Shown: piece by piece, positions 36,446 through 45,192 of the stretch
Position numbering within the stretch: the stretch's first letter is position 1
How the letters are laid out: every line of letters begins with the position of its first letter
Origin: Rothia endophytica
GTDB lineage: Bacteria; Actinomycetota; Actinomycetes; Actinomycetales; Micrococcaceae
Direction: 5' to 3'
DNA length: 64,000 bases
NCBI RefSeq assembly: GCF_928381505.1
Contig: NZ_CAKMSJ010000004.1
Span: 124,001 to 188,000, forward strand
Translations under genes and position numbers: made by a program
Notes under the pieces: model-generated
What the model saw: the letters and a program-made list of their open reading frames with translations, nothing else
Database searches by the model: none
What the model was told of the DNA's origin: nothing

Positions 36446-37977
36446 AGGCTCTTCAACGCCTTCATGCTTTTATCACCCATCATTTCTTTGACCACTAGCT
36501 CAGCACTAATTAGACACATGGGTACCCCAATTCCGGGGATCGTAGATGAGCCGGCAAAGAGCAGGTTCTTTACCTTCTTGGACCTATTGCTAGCCCGGAA
36601 AACCGCGCTCTGGGTGAGGATGTGAGAAGGCCCCAAAGCGGTGCCTTTCCATGCCCCCAGTTCTTGCTGAAAATCTGCAGGTGACACGGTACGGCGTACC
36701 ACTATACGCTCAGCCAAGTCAGGAATATCAGCCCACTCTGCTACCTGCTCAATGGCTCGGTCTACAAAGCGTTCAATCTGCTCGTCTCCGGTGCCATCTT
36801 CACCACCGTGGCCGAATTCTGGACGCGCAGCCACGGGAATTAGTACAAATAAGTTCTCATAACCGTCAGGGGCAACTGACGCATCAGAAGCGCTGGGCTT
36901 ACCGATATAAATTGATGGGGTTTCAGGTAACGTGTTGCCTTCAAGCTCAGCAAAGCCTTTTTCCCAGTCATCAGCAAAAAAGAGGGTGTGGTGTGCCAGC
37001 TCTGGAAGCTCCCCTTCAACACCCAGCATCGCGAGCACCGCTCCAGGTCCACTGTCTGCCTTAGCCCACCAGCGCTCGCTATGATCGCGGTTTTCTTTTT
37101 CAAGAAGCTGATGTTCCACAAAGTGTAGGTCACACGCTGCTACCACGGTATCTCCGTAGATACGATGGCTCTCACCTGAGCTGTCGATATATTCAACACC
37201 CCTGGCTACGCCCTCGTCCACCAGTATCTTATGGGCATCAGCGCCGGTAATGATAGTTGCCCCGGACTGGCGGGCTAGAGTCTCGACGCTCTCTACCACG
37301 CGATTGAATCCACCCTGTGGGTAGAGAACCCCTGCATTTACATCCAGATGCGTCATCAGGTGGTACATAGCGGGGGTTTTTAGGGGTGAGCCACCTAAAA
37401 ACACAGCTGGGTAGCCCAGCACACGGCGCATCCGTGGGTCTGCTGTATGCGCCTGAATCTTCTGATCCAGTGAGCGGCTGAGCAGTCCCACCAGATGAGG
37501 GAGCCGACGCAGGACGCTGGGGTGAACCAAATCCTTAGCGGAACGGAAAGATCCGTAGAGAAAACGCTTCAAAGCGATGTTGTAGGTATCGCGGGCTGAT
37601 TCTACGTAAGCTGTGATTCCCTCCCTGTGCTCGGGGTCTAAGGCCACGAGCGACTCAAATGCTCCAGTGGTTCCTGCTAAATCAAAGGGCTCTTGCTGGC
37701 CCTCGAAGTAGGCGCGGTAACCTGGGTCAAGGCGGCTGAGGTCCAACTGCTCAGAGGTGCTGCTGCCCATCAACTCGTAAAAATGGTCAAAAACTTCGGG
37801 CATTAGATACCAGGAAGGGCCTGTGTCGAACCTGAACCCCTGTTTTTCCCAGGAACCTGCCCGTCCTCCCGTGGTTTTTTTCTTTTCAAGAAGAGTGACG
37901 GTGTGCCCCTGACGTCCTAACAGGGCGGCCGCCGCCAAACCAGAAATACCTGCACCAATAATGACAATTTGCTTCAT
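36442..37977 (-). CDS. crtI: Phytoene desaturase
   Basis: FAD-dependent desaturase that converts phytoene to lycopene, 511 residues. The N-terminal dinucleotide-binding motif is VIIGAGISGLAAAALLGRQGH (within residues 4-25), followed by LLEKKKTTGGRAGS. The CrtI C-terminal signature is FAGSSTIPGIGVPMCLISAELV. A GPSWYLMPEVFDHFYELMG segment is typical of the bacterial CrtI family. It overlaps crtB and crtYe by four bases on each side. Intact. Confidence 0.95.
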   Translation of the reverse strand: MKQIVIIGAGISGLAAAALLGRQGHTVTLLEKKKTTGGRAGSWEKQGFRFDTGPSWYLMPEVFDHFYELMGSSTSEQLDLSRLDPGYRAYFEGQQEPFDLAGTTGAFESLVALDPEHREGITAYVESARDTYNIALKRFLYGSFRSAKDLVHPSVLRRLPHLVGLLSRSLDQKIQAHTADPRMRRVLGYPAVFLGGSPLKTPAMYHLMTHLDVNAGVLYPQGGFNRVVESVETLARQSGATIITGADAHKILVDEGVARGVEYIDSSGESHRIYGDTVVAACDLHFVEHQLLEKENRDHSERWWAKADSGPGAVLAMLGVEGELPELAHHTLFFADDWEKGFAELEGNTLPETPSIYIGKPSASDASVAPDGYENLFVLIPVAARPEFGHGGEDGTGDEQIERFVDRAIEQVAEWADIPDLAERIVVRRTVSPADFQQELGAWKGTALGPSHILTQSAVFRASNRSKKVKNLLFAGSSTIPGIGVPMCLISAELVVKEMMGDKSMKALKSL

Positions 37978-38852
37978 AGCGTTGCTTTCGATAGTGGCAT
38001 CAGTTCTTTGCCAATTAGCCGTAATTTTGTCGGGGTGGAAAGAGAGAAACGGCGACGTTCAATATCACGAACGGAGGCCGCTTGAAGCTGTTCAAGCAGG
38101 TGCTTGTAGAGAGCGGTGGCGCTACGGACAGCGTACCGGGCGCGGCGTGGCAGAGCGTCGATACCGGAGCGTGCATGCGCTAAATCCTGCTCGATATCGG
38201 CGATGATCACCCCCAAGGAGTCTTCATTAAGTTTGCCCTCCACGTGAGGAAAATAGTTCCGCCCCAAGCGAGTTGAATCATCAGCGTAGTCCCGTAAGAA
38301 ATTTATTTTCTGAAAGGCCGCACCCAATGCCCGTGCCGCCCCCTCAAGTTCCTGCCGCTGAGGAGGGGGGCAGGGGTTATCTTTAAGAAAAATGCAGAGA
38401 CACATCAGGCCGATAACCTCAGCTGAACCGTAAATATAGCGGTGGTACTGCTCATCGGTGTCGAAGTTGACCTCATCAAGATCCATGCGCATGGATTCAA
38501 AAAAGGGCCGGGTTAAGTCAGCTGTGATGCCGCAGGCACGAGCCTCTCTCGCGAAGGCATGCACCACCAGATTGCTACTGAAACCGGTAGACAGGGCAAA
38601 CTCGACCTCGCGTTCTAACACGTCCAAAGCCTGACGCTGTTGGTCTACGGTGAGCCCGGCATCAGCAGCAGTGCCATCAACAATTTCATCGGCAACTCTC
38701 ACCAGTGCGTAAATGCACGCGATAGAAGCGCGCATTGCCGACGGGTAAATGAGACTCGCCAGCCTAAAGGAGCTAGAGTAAACCCCAATCACCGGGTAGC
38801 TACTACGCCGCGCGGCTAAGGAGTAAAGGCCCAGACGGTCAGTGTGATTCAT
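37974..38852 (-). CDS. crtB: Phytoene synthase
   Basis: Condenses two geranylgeranyl diphosphates to phytoene, 292 residues. Two aspartate-rich motifs are present: ADEIVDG near 55 and DYADDSTRLGRNYF near 175. SSSFRLASLIYP and CIYALVRVADE are conserved substrate-pocket segments. I start it at the ATG at 38852, whose ATGA overlaps the ancestral crtE stop, as at the other junctions of the operon. The frame also stays open 30 codons upstream, but that stretch is the crtE tail read in another frame. Confidence 0.93.
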   Translation of the reverse strand: MNHTDRLGLYSLAARRSSYPVIGVYSSSFRLASLIYPSAMRASIACIYALVRVADEIVDGTAADAGLTVDQQRQALDVLEREVEFALSTGFSSNLVVHAFAREARACGITADLTRPFFESMRMDLDEVNFDTDEQYHRYIYGSAEVIGLMCLCIFLKDNPCPPPQRQELEGAARALGAAFQKINFLRDYADDSTRLGRNYFPHVEGKLNEDSLGVIIADIEQDLAHARSGIDALPRRARYAVRSATALYKHLLEQLQAASVRDIERRRFSLSTPTKLRLIGKELMPLSKATL

Positions 38853-39550
38853 GAGAGACGACCCCCTAGAGTGGTGGTAAAGGCTAGAAGATGTTCTTGC
38901 AGAGCGGGGGGAAACTGTGCCTGTCGAATTTCCTGTGAACATGATCAGACGGACGTCTTCCGATGCATCATCGTCCGCAAATCCTCAAGGGTCGGGGTTC
39001 TAATACCCAGCCCATACGCCAAATCTAGCTGTTCCCCACTCGCTGCATGCTGCACGCTCTCCTCAAAAACAGATAGCAAGTGCTCTCTCACCTCGAAAGG
39101 GGCGTCGATTAAGGCCATAAGCTTGTAGGCAAGGGAAATCAGCAGATCCCCTCCTAGCAGAGCGTTAGCCTCACCCCAGCGCTGAGCGATATTAGATGGG
39201 TGGTTTTCATGCAGGGCGGCATCCCGAAAAACCTGAATAGAGTTGGGGTAACCGCGGCGCTCAAGATCCTGATCAACAATGTCATCGTGCATGAGCAGAG
39301 CGATGTGCAATAGTTCTAGCGCAGCAGCGCTTTTTAGTGCGGCGTCATGAGCGATTCCATCGTACGCGTCAAATACGGTGAGAAGCAGGGTGGGGCGAAC
39401 TCGTTTACCTGATGCGCTGAGCGTTGCAATACTCAACCATAATTGCTCATAGAGCGGCCCCATAGAGACCGCTGATTGAGTATTTAACTCAACAAGCTGG
39501 GAAAGGTAGTTTTCAAATGACTGCTGGGTTTTTACCGGTGGAGCTAGCAC
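38849..39550 (-). pseudogene. crtE: Geranylgeranyl diphosphate synthase with internal deletion
   Basis: The first 201 codons encode the N-terminal part of an IdsA/CrtE-type polyprenyl synthase: GKRVRPTLLL, the first aspartate-rich motif HDDIVDQD, GGDLLISLAY, and finally RTMMHRKTSV. Family members continue after this with YSFE and, later, the second DDxxD motif; total length is usually about 360. Here a TGA follows directly. In the same frame after it are 31 codons ending in QFPPALQEHLLAFTTTLGGR, which look like the family C-terminus, and a TGA that overlaps the crtB ATG by the operon-typical four bases. About 130 residues including the second DDxxD motif are therefore missing. The product is probably inactive. 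Confidence 0.82.
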
Positions 39551-39552
39551 TG

Positions 39553-40086
39553 TTAGCCCTTTTCTGCAGTGGAGTTTGAATAGAGTCCCATCAGAGGCGC
39601 CTGTAAGGTGAGCCAGGGGCTAAAGGCCCAAGGGGTTGCGGTAAGACTAGTCCTAAGGTCAGATGGAGAAACCCAACGGTACTCTAGAACCTCAGCTGGG
39701 TGCGGGGTCAAACCACCGTTCAAATGTGCGGTAAAGACCGGGCATACTTCGTTTTCAACCACACCGCTGGCATCTACGGCACGATATCTGAAATCAGGTA
39801 ATTCGATGCTTACCTTCTCTAGCGTGGCACCGAGCTCCCCCCGTGCGTGGCGTGTTAGTGCGTCTGTGATACTTTCGCCGGGCGTGGGGTGACCGCAGAA
39901 AGAATTGGTCCATACCCCGGGCCAGGTTTTTTTGCTCAAGGCCCGGCGGGTAATCAGAACTTCCCCGTTCCCGTTGAGCACATGACACGAGAATGCAAGA
40001 TGTAGGGGCGTTTCAGCTGTGTGCACCATATTTTTGGGCGCGACGCCCACAGGCTGACCCTGCTCGTCGACTAGCACGACGTCCAT
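39553..40086 (-). CDS. idi: Isopentenyl-diphosphate delta-isomerase (type 1)
   Basis: Nudix-fold enzyme that interconverts isopentenyl and dimethylallyl diphosphate, supplying the carotenoid pathway, 177 residues. The catalytic Cys is in TNSFCGHPTPGES and the second active-site Glu lies in ENEVCPVF. LITRRALSKKTWPGVW precedes the Cys motif, as in IDI-1. I chose ATG 40086 (MDVVLV); GGGAGG lies 11 bases before. It is the first gene of the operon and ends two bases before crtE. Confidence 0.93.
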   Translation of the reverse strand: MDVVLVDEQGQPVGVAPKNMVHTAETPLHLAFSCHVLNGNGEVLITRRALSKKTWPGVWTNSFCGHPTPGESITDALTRHARGELGATLEKVSIELPDFRYRAVDASGVVENEVCPVFTAHLNGGLTPHPAEVLEYRWVSPSDLRTSLTATPWAFSPWLTLQAPLMGLYSNSTAEKG

Positions 40087-40155
40087 AAGTTCATATCCTC
40101 CCAGGAGCAATTATCAGAAGACTACTTGTTTTTGGCTGGTCTGAAACGTTCAACA

Positions 40156-40187
40156 CCCCCCCCTTTTTATTATTTACCCAAGGTAAA
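40156..40187 (-). promoter_or_regulatory. C8/G8 tract and palindrome before the carotenoid operon
   Basis: An uninterrupted run of eight C (40156-40163), followed by T5 and the palindrome TTTACC-CAA-GGTAAA (40173-40187), lies 70-100 bases upstream of idi. The palindrome could be an operator, and the run is prone to slippage. Confidence 0.45.
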
Positions 40188-40204
40188 GTGGTTTTTCCTC
40201 TTTA

Positions 40205-40243
40205 AAAGTAAGAACGCCGCACCCGGCCCGGGTGCGGCGTCCT
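40205..40243. terminator. Terminator after dedA (carotenoid bracket, copy B)
   Basis: The stem ACGCCGCACCC with GGGTGCGGCGT (40214-40240, 5-nt loop) is followed by T-rich sequence on both sides. It is a near copy of the hairpin at 34805-34843. Confidence 0.85.
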
Positions 40244-40254
40244 TCTTTATTACT

Positions 40255-40881
40255 TTAGGCGACGTCGTGCTTCTCATGGATAGCGCGGCGGATAAGCCAT
40301 ACCAGGCAGGCAAGCAGGGCTAGGGCGATGACTGCGTAGACCACGGTGGAGTACTGGTCGATGACGTGTTCTACGGCGTGCCAGTTTTCACCCAGAATCC
40401 AACCCAACCAGATGAGCAGGGCGTTCCACACGGCTGAACCAGCTAGGGTGTAGAGGCCGAAGGTGAGGGGGTGCATGCGGTCGATACCGGCGGGAACTGA
40501 GATGAGGGAACGCACGCCGGGGATGAGGCGACCGAGCAAGATGGAGACCTTGCCGTAGCGGTCGAACCAAGCGAGGGCCTTATCGACGTCATCGACCTTG
40601 ACCAGCCACATCCATGCCGCAATTTTTCGTAGACGCTCAGCGCCAATGGCGGCACCGACATAGTAGAGAAAGTAGGCGCCGGCAAGGGAACCGGCGGTTG
40701 CCCAGATGAAAGCGGCTACCACGTTCATGGACCCCTGTGAGGAGGTGAAACCTGCCAGCGGCAAAATGACCTCAGAAGGGATAGGAGGGAAGACGTTCTC
40801 AAGGAACACCGCTAGACCTACACCCGGTGAACCGATGGCCTCCATGACCGAGATGATCCAGTCAATAATATTTTGGAGCAT
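40255..40881 (-). CDS. DedA-family membrane protein
   Basis: Polytopic membrane protein of 208 residues. The family is implicated in flipping of undecaprenyl phosphate or phospholipids. Family features are ENVFPPIPSEVILPLAGF near residue 28, WATAGSLAGAYFLYYVGAAIG, and the conserved FDRYGKVSILLGRLIPGVRSLISVPAG around 105-130. AAAGAGGG precedes the ATG. It is monocistronic, with its terminator directly downstream. Confidence 0.93.
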   Translation of the reverse strand: MLQNIIDWIISVMEAIGSPGVGLAVFLENVFPPIPSEVILPLAGFTSSQGSMNVVAAFIWATAGSLAGAYFLYYVGAAIGAERLRKIAAWMWLVKVDDVDKALAWFDRYGKVSILLGRLIPGVRSLISVPAGIDRMHPLTFGLYTLAGSAVWNALLIWLGWILGENWHAVEHVIDQYSTVVYAVIALALLACLVWLIRRAIHEKHDVA

Positions 40882-41191
40882 GCATGCCCTCTTTCATGCT
40901 AGAGGCGGGCTTATCCCTCGCCAGAAAAACTGTATTCATTCTTGCTTACTTACGTGGGAAAAGTCAGAAGGCTGCTGGTGAGTCAGCTGGGGATTTTGGT
41001 CATAGAACCTAAGGGTGGACGCCGGGCGGTGTTTCTTGGGCGCAGGAGCCAGAATCTCGCCTTACGTGCCCTCAGAAAGCCCCACCCTGCGGGTTGTGTC
41101 CCCACTTTTATATGAAACCAGATTACAAATAAGAGGCCGTATGCACTGGTCGGGCAAGTATTCTGCCCCGAATTTTATTAGGCTGGGACTC
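40882..41191. other. Divergent intergenic region between dedA and the secreted protein gene
   Basis: About 310 bases with promoters for both sides presumed. The frame of the rightward gene remains open through much of it, but no good start or conserved-looking sequence is present. No RNA element or repeat is recognised. Confidence 0.4.
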
Positions 41192-41827
41192 ATGAACAAC
41201 GCATTTTCTCGAAGAACAGCTCTTAAAGGTGCCGCCTGGTCAGGTGCTGCCACCCTGGCTATCTCCGCGCCAGCTGCCCACGCGGTGTCCGACCATGCCT
41301 ACTACAATGCCAGCAGCCAGAATGGTCGCCTGTCATTGAACAGCGATGGCAACCGGGTGCTTAACCTCTTTACCGATTTGCCGGTAGCCCCGGAACCCGC
41401 AGGCTTCTCAGTGGGCTACGAAAGCGGCCAGGCCGTGGACGCCACCGCCCAGCTAGCACGCCTGGACTACTACTTTGCGGTGCCCGCAGAGTGCGTTTCC
41501 GTGCAAGAACCCCAGCTGCTGGATGATTGCACCGAGTCGTGGACCGCACCCCGGCTAGTGGAAGAAACGGTAACAACAGCTCAAGGAGTCACCCCTGATC
41601 TCACTGGCTACCGTCTCTATGTCACCAGCTTCACCGGCCCCTCCACCAACCCAGTGCTGTTGGATGCGGCAACCGCTACCTGGCCCGGGAGCGAAATCAG
41701 CCTATCCATGGTTGGAAGAAGCGCAGAAGAAGTGACTCTTTACGCGGGTTACGTGACCTCCTTTACCACCGACAGCGGTTTTACCCGCGATAACGCCACC
41801 CTTGTCCAGCAACTCACGGTGACCTAG
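41192..41827 (+). CDS. Twin-arginine exported protein of unknown function
   Basis: A 211-residue protein. The N-terminus FSRRTALKGAAWSGAATLAISAPAAHA is a twin-arginine signal (in two parts, RR at about 7-8, cleavage after AHA near 32). The mature part is Thr-, Ser- and Ala-rich and beta-like, with no catalytic motif that I recognise. Start choice is by the signal peptide; there is only a weak GGCTGGG site before it. It sits alone between dedA and metY. A surface or secreted structural role is possible but unproven. Confidence 0.7.
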   Translation: MNNAFSRRTALKGAAWSGAATLAISAPAAHAVSDHAYYNASSQNGRLSLNSDGNRVLNLFTDLPVAPEPAGFSVGYESGQAVDATAQLARLDYYFAVPAECVSVQEPQLLDDCTESWTAPRLVEETVTTAQGVTPDLTGYRLYVTSFTGPSTNPVLLDAATATWPGSEISLSMVGRSAEEVTLYAGYVTSFTTDSGFTRDNATLVQQLTVT

Positions 41828-41940
41828 CAGGCGGTAGGGGCGCGTCGTCATAATACGCAATGTGAGAAACACTTGTTTATCTGGTGAGGGCTAGACCACT
41901 ATGAAGAGTGAATACCTATCCCCTTTCCAAGGAGCACCAC

Positions 41941-43413
41941 GTGGCCGAACATACCTTTGGCTTCCGCACCCGCGCCCTGCATGCTGGCGGCACCCCCGAC
42001 GCTGAGCACGGGGCGCGCGCCGTGCCCATCTACCAGTCCACCTCCTTCGTTTTTAAGGACGCGGACGACGCCGCCAACCTTTTTGCCCTGCAAAAGTACG
42101 GCAATATCTACTCCCGTCTGGGTAACCCCACGGTGGCAGCCCTCGAGGAACGTATCGCCTCGCTAGAGGGCGGTATCGGTGCTGTTGCTACTGCTTCGGG
42201 TATGGCTGCAGAGTTCATTACCTTCGCTGCCCTCTGCCAGGCGGGGGACCACATCGTGGCGTCCTCCAACCTTTACGGCGGCACCATCACCCAGCTAGAT
42301 GTCTCCCTGCGTCGCTTCGGTATCGAGACCACCTTTGTCGATGGCACTGACCCTGCCGACTATGCCGCCGCCATTCGCCCCGAGACCAAGGCGCTCTACA
42401 CTGAAATCGTTGCTAATCCCTCGGGTCAGATTGCTGACCTGCCCGGCCTGGCAGCTGTCGCTCATGAGAACGATATTCCGCTGGTGGTCGATGCGACCCT
42501 CTCCACCCCTTACCTGATCCGTCCCATTGAGCACGGGGCTGACATCGTGATTCACTCGGTGACCAAGTTCCTGGGCGGTCACGGCACCACCCTGGGCGGT
42601 GTTGTGGTTGAATCTGGCCGCTTCAACTGGGGTAACGGCAAGTTCCCCACCATGACCGAGCCGGTGCCCTCCTACAACAACATTTCCTGGTGGGGTAACT
42701 TCGGCGAATACGGCTTCCTGACCAAGCTACGCAGCGAACAGCTGCGCGACTTCGGCCCCTCTCTACCCGCCCAGTCAGCTTTCAACCTTCTGCAGGGCGT
42801 TGAGACCCTGGCGCAGCGCATGGACGCGCACCTGGCAAATGCCCGCGCTGTGGTCGAATGGCTGGATGCTGACCCCCGCATCTCCTACGTCAACTACGCT
42901 GGTCTGCCTGCCCACCCCCACTACGAGCGTGGCCAGCAGCTGCTGCCCCTGGGCGTGGGCTCGGTCTTCTCCTTCGGCGTTGCTGCCACCGAGAAAGCTG
43001 GTGGCCGAGACGTTGGTGCCGAGTTCATCGGTGCCCTGCAGCTGGCCTCCCACCTGGCTAACATCGGGGATGCCCGCACGCTGGTGTTGCACCCGGCGTC
43101 CACCACCCACCAGCAGCTGACCGCTGAGCAGCTGGCTGCCGGTGGCGTCAACGAAGATTTGATTCGCATTTCGGTGGGTCTCGAAGACCCCGAGGATATC
43201 ATTTGGGATTTGGACCAGGCACTCACCCATGCATCCGGGCGCAACTACGCCGGTGAAACCGTGGGCGTTGCTAGCGCTGATCAGCTGGTCGAACGCCGTG
43301 CAGCCGCTGAGGCAGAAGCCCTAGCGCAGAAAGAGGCACTAGAGGCAGATGCCGCAGCCCACGCCGCCGAGCGCGCCGCTCGCGAGATTTCCCGCCCCAA
43401 GAAGGAGGCATAA
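41941..43413 (+). CDS. metY: O-acetylhomoserine sulfhydrylase
   Basis: PLP enzyme that makes homocysteine from O-acetylhomoserine and sulfide. The 490-residue protein matches MetY: FRTRALHAGGTPD, YSRLGNPTVAALEERIASLEGG (two segments), PLP lysine Lys209 in HSVTKFLGGHG, and WGNFGEYGF. The C-terminal LASHLANIGDARTLVLHPASTTH is diagnostic. After the usual end there is an extra, highly charged Ala/Glu-rich helical tail of about 45 residues. The GTG start has AAGGAG six bases before. A CoA-binding protein gene follows by three bases, a pairing often seen in actinobacteria. Confidence 0.93.
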   Translation: MAEHTFGFRTRALHAGGTPDAEHGARAVPIYQSTSFVFKDADDAANLFALQKYGNIYSRLGNPTVAALEERIASLEGGIGAVATASGMAAEFITFAALCQAGDHIVASSNLYGGTITQLDVSLRRFGIETTFVDGTDPADYAAAIRPETKALYTEIVANPSGQIADLPGLAAVAHENDIPLVVDATLSTPYLIRPIEHGADIVIHSVTKFLGGHGTTLGGVVVESGRFNWGNGKFPTMTEPVPSYNNISWWGNFGEYGFLTKLRSEQLRDFGPSLPAQSAFNLLQGVETLAQRMDAHLANARAVVEWLDADPRISYVNYAGLPAHPHYERGQQLLPLGVGSVFSFGVAATEKAGGRDVGAEFIGALQLASHLANIGDARTLVLHPASTTHQQLTAEQLAAGGVNEDLIRISVGLEDPEDIIWDLDQALTHASGRNYAGETVGVASADQLVERRAAAEAEALAQKEALEADAAAHAAERAAREISRPKKEA

Positions 43414-43416
43414 GCC

Positions 43417-43917
43417 ATGACTGAACGTACCTGGGAAGGCCCCAGCGCCCCTGAACGTCTCGCGATTTTGCACGATACGAAGAGCATTGCCATTGTGGGT
43501 ATGAGCGATAAAATTTCGCGTTCCTCCTACTTCGTAGCAACCTATCTGCAGTCCTCTAGCCCCTACACCCTGTATTTTGTGAACCCTATTCTTGCTGCCA
43601 AAGGTAAGGAAGTTCTGGGTCAGAAGGTGTATGCCTCCCTGGCTGATTTGCCGGAAGCCCCTGATATGGTGGAGATTTTCCGCCGCAACGAGGATTTGCC
43701 GGGCGTAGTGCAGGAGTCTATCGACGCCGGCGCTAAGACCGTGTGGATGCAGCTGGGCTCGTGGAATGAGGAGGCCGCGCGACTGGGGGAGGGTGCCGGG
43801 CTGAACGTAGTGATGGACCGCTGCGTCAAAATTGAGCACGCCCGCTTCCACGGTGGTTTGCACCTCGCAGGCTTTGTGACCGGCGTGATTTCCTCCAAAC
43901 GGCAGGTACTGGCCTAG
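43417..43917 (+). CDS. CoA-binding domain protein
   Basis: A 166-residue Rossmann-fold protein of the CoA-binding (YccU-like) family. The characteristic pieces are SIAIVGMSDKISRSSYFVATYL, YFVNPILAAKGKEVLGQKVYASLADLP in two parts, and VWMQLGSWNEEAARLGEGAGLNVVMDRC near the end. It begins three bases after metY, so the two are almost certainly co-transcribed. Its function in sulfur metabolism is not established. Confidence 0.88.
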   Translation: MTERTWEGPSAPERLAILHDTKSIAIVGMSDKISRSSYFVATYLQSSSPYTLYFVNPILAAKGKEVLGQKVYASLADLPEAPDMVEIFRRNEDLPGVVQESIDAGAKTVWMQLGSWNEEAARLGEGAGLNVVMDRCVKIEHARFHGGLHLAGFVTGVISSKRQVLA

Positions 43918-43968
43918 GCACACTTACCCATGATTGCACTCGTGATTTCCTTGCCCTTAACCGTTGGG

Positions 43969-43999
43969 TGCCGGTCCCAGTCACAGGCTGAGACCGGCA
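43969..43999 (+). terminator. Possible terminator after the metY operon
   Basis: An 8-bp stem (TGCCGGTC with GACCGGCA) and 15-nt loop. The following T-tract is poor. Confidence 0.4.
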
Positions 44000-44088
44000 G
44001 TGGCTGTTGCTGAAAACTTCAAGTGCGCCTCACTTCTTCCGCGCATCTGAAGGTTTCACCAATTCTCGGTGCGGGTTAGGCTAAAACC

Positions 44089-45192
44089 ATGAAACTTCTT
44101 GAGCCCCGCCCCGTTCCGTTGGGCGGCTTGCGCGCCATGACCATACGCCGTCTTCTTCCTTCTAAGGAACGCCGTATGGTCGGCGCCTGGTGCTTCATCG
44201 ACCACTACGGCCCCGATGACGTGGCGTCCACCGGCGGCATGCGCGTAGCACCCCACCCCCACACCGGCCTGCAAACCGCCAGCTGGATCTTCACCGGAAC
44301 CGTTGAGCACAGGGACTCCCTGGGCACTGTAGCGGACGTCCGCCCCGGTGAACTCAACCTCATGACAGCTGGCTACGGCATTAACCACAGTGAATATTCC
44401 ACCGCCGACACCCAGGTGCTCCACGGGGTGCAGCTCTGGATTGCACTACCTGAGGCTCACCTTAATGCTGAACCCGCTTTTGAGAACTTTGTTCCTCCGC
44501 CCCTCACCTTTGCCGCCCGCCAGGGGGCGGACGGTGCGACCACCCTCCCGCTGCAGGCCCGCGTCTTTTTGGGCGAGCTCTCCCTCACTATGGGTAACGC
44601 TACCCTGCAGGGGACTTCTCCGGTTGAAACCTTTTCGCCCCTACTGGGAGCTGAAATTATGGTGGGCGCGCCGGGATCAGACCCCGAAGCTGCCAAGAAC
44701 CCACCTGCGGATGCTCCGCACCAACACTTCACCCTGACCCTGGATCCCACTTTCGAACGTGGCATCTTGGTGGACACCGGAGCCGCTATCGTGCAGGGTC
44801 GCCGTATCGAGGCAGACCAGATGCTCTATCTTGAGCCCGGCTCAGATACCCTAGCCATCGAAACGGTGGGGGAGACCCGCCTCATCGTTCTAGGTGGCCA
44901 GCCCTTTGGCGAGCACATCACCATGTGGTGGAACTTCATCGGGCGAAACCACCAGGATATTGTGGACGCCCGCGCCGCCTGGCAAGCGCAAGTAGAGCTG
45001 TTTGAGCCCGGTGCTGAAGAGGGAGTCGTGACGGATGGTGCCCTGGCAGAAGGGGCCACACCTGAAACCGCGGCGGGGGTTTACCCACGCTTTGGCGGCG
45101 TCGTGCTACTCCCGGCAGAGTATGGGGAGAGTATGCCCGTGATCCCTGCCCCTCAGCTACCCCCGGTCACTCTTAAGTCACGCGGAGATTAA
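44089..45192 (+). CDS. Pirin-family protein
   Basis: Double-cupin metalloprotein of 367 residues. The N-terminal cupin carries the iron-ligand pattern HPHTGLQTASWIFTGTVEHRDSLG with His residues at about 60-62 and His/Glu later (GINHSEYS). The C-terminal cupin ends with GGQPFGEHITMWWNFIGRNH, a typical pirin segment. Bacterial pirins include quercetinase-like enzymes and regulators; the role here is unknown. It is flanked by intergenic regions on both sides and is probably monocistronic. Confidence 0.92.
   Translation: MKLLEPRPVPLGGLRAMTIRRLLPSKERRMVGAWCFIDHYGPDDVASTGGMRVAPHPHTGLQTASWIFTGTVEHRDSLGTVADVRPGELNLMTAGYGINHSEYSTADTQVLHGVQLWIALPEAHLNAEPAFENFVPPPLTFAARQGADGATTLPLQARVFLGELSLTMGNATLQGTSPVETFSPLLGAEIMVGAPGSDPEAAKNPPADAPHQHFTLTLDPTFERGILVDTGAAIVQGRRIEADQMLYLEPGSDTLAIETVGETRLIVLGGQPFGEHITMWWNFIGRNHQDIVDARAAWQAQVELFEPGAEEGVVTDGALAEGATPETAAGVYPRFGGVVLLPAEYGESMPVIPAPQLPPVTLKSRGD

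Noticed and set aside
37974..38942. Longer crtB start at 38942
   Set aside because: The extra 30 codons correspond to the crtE tail in another frame, lack a ribosome binding site, and would break the ATGA overlap pattern of the operon.
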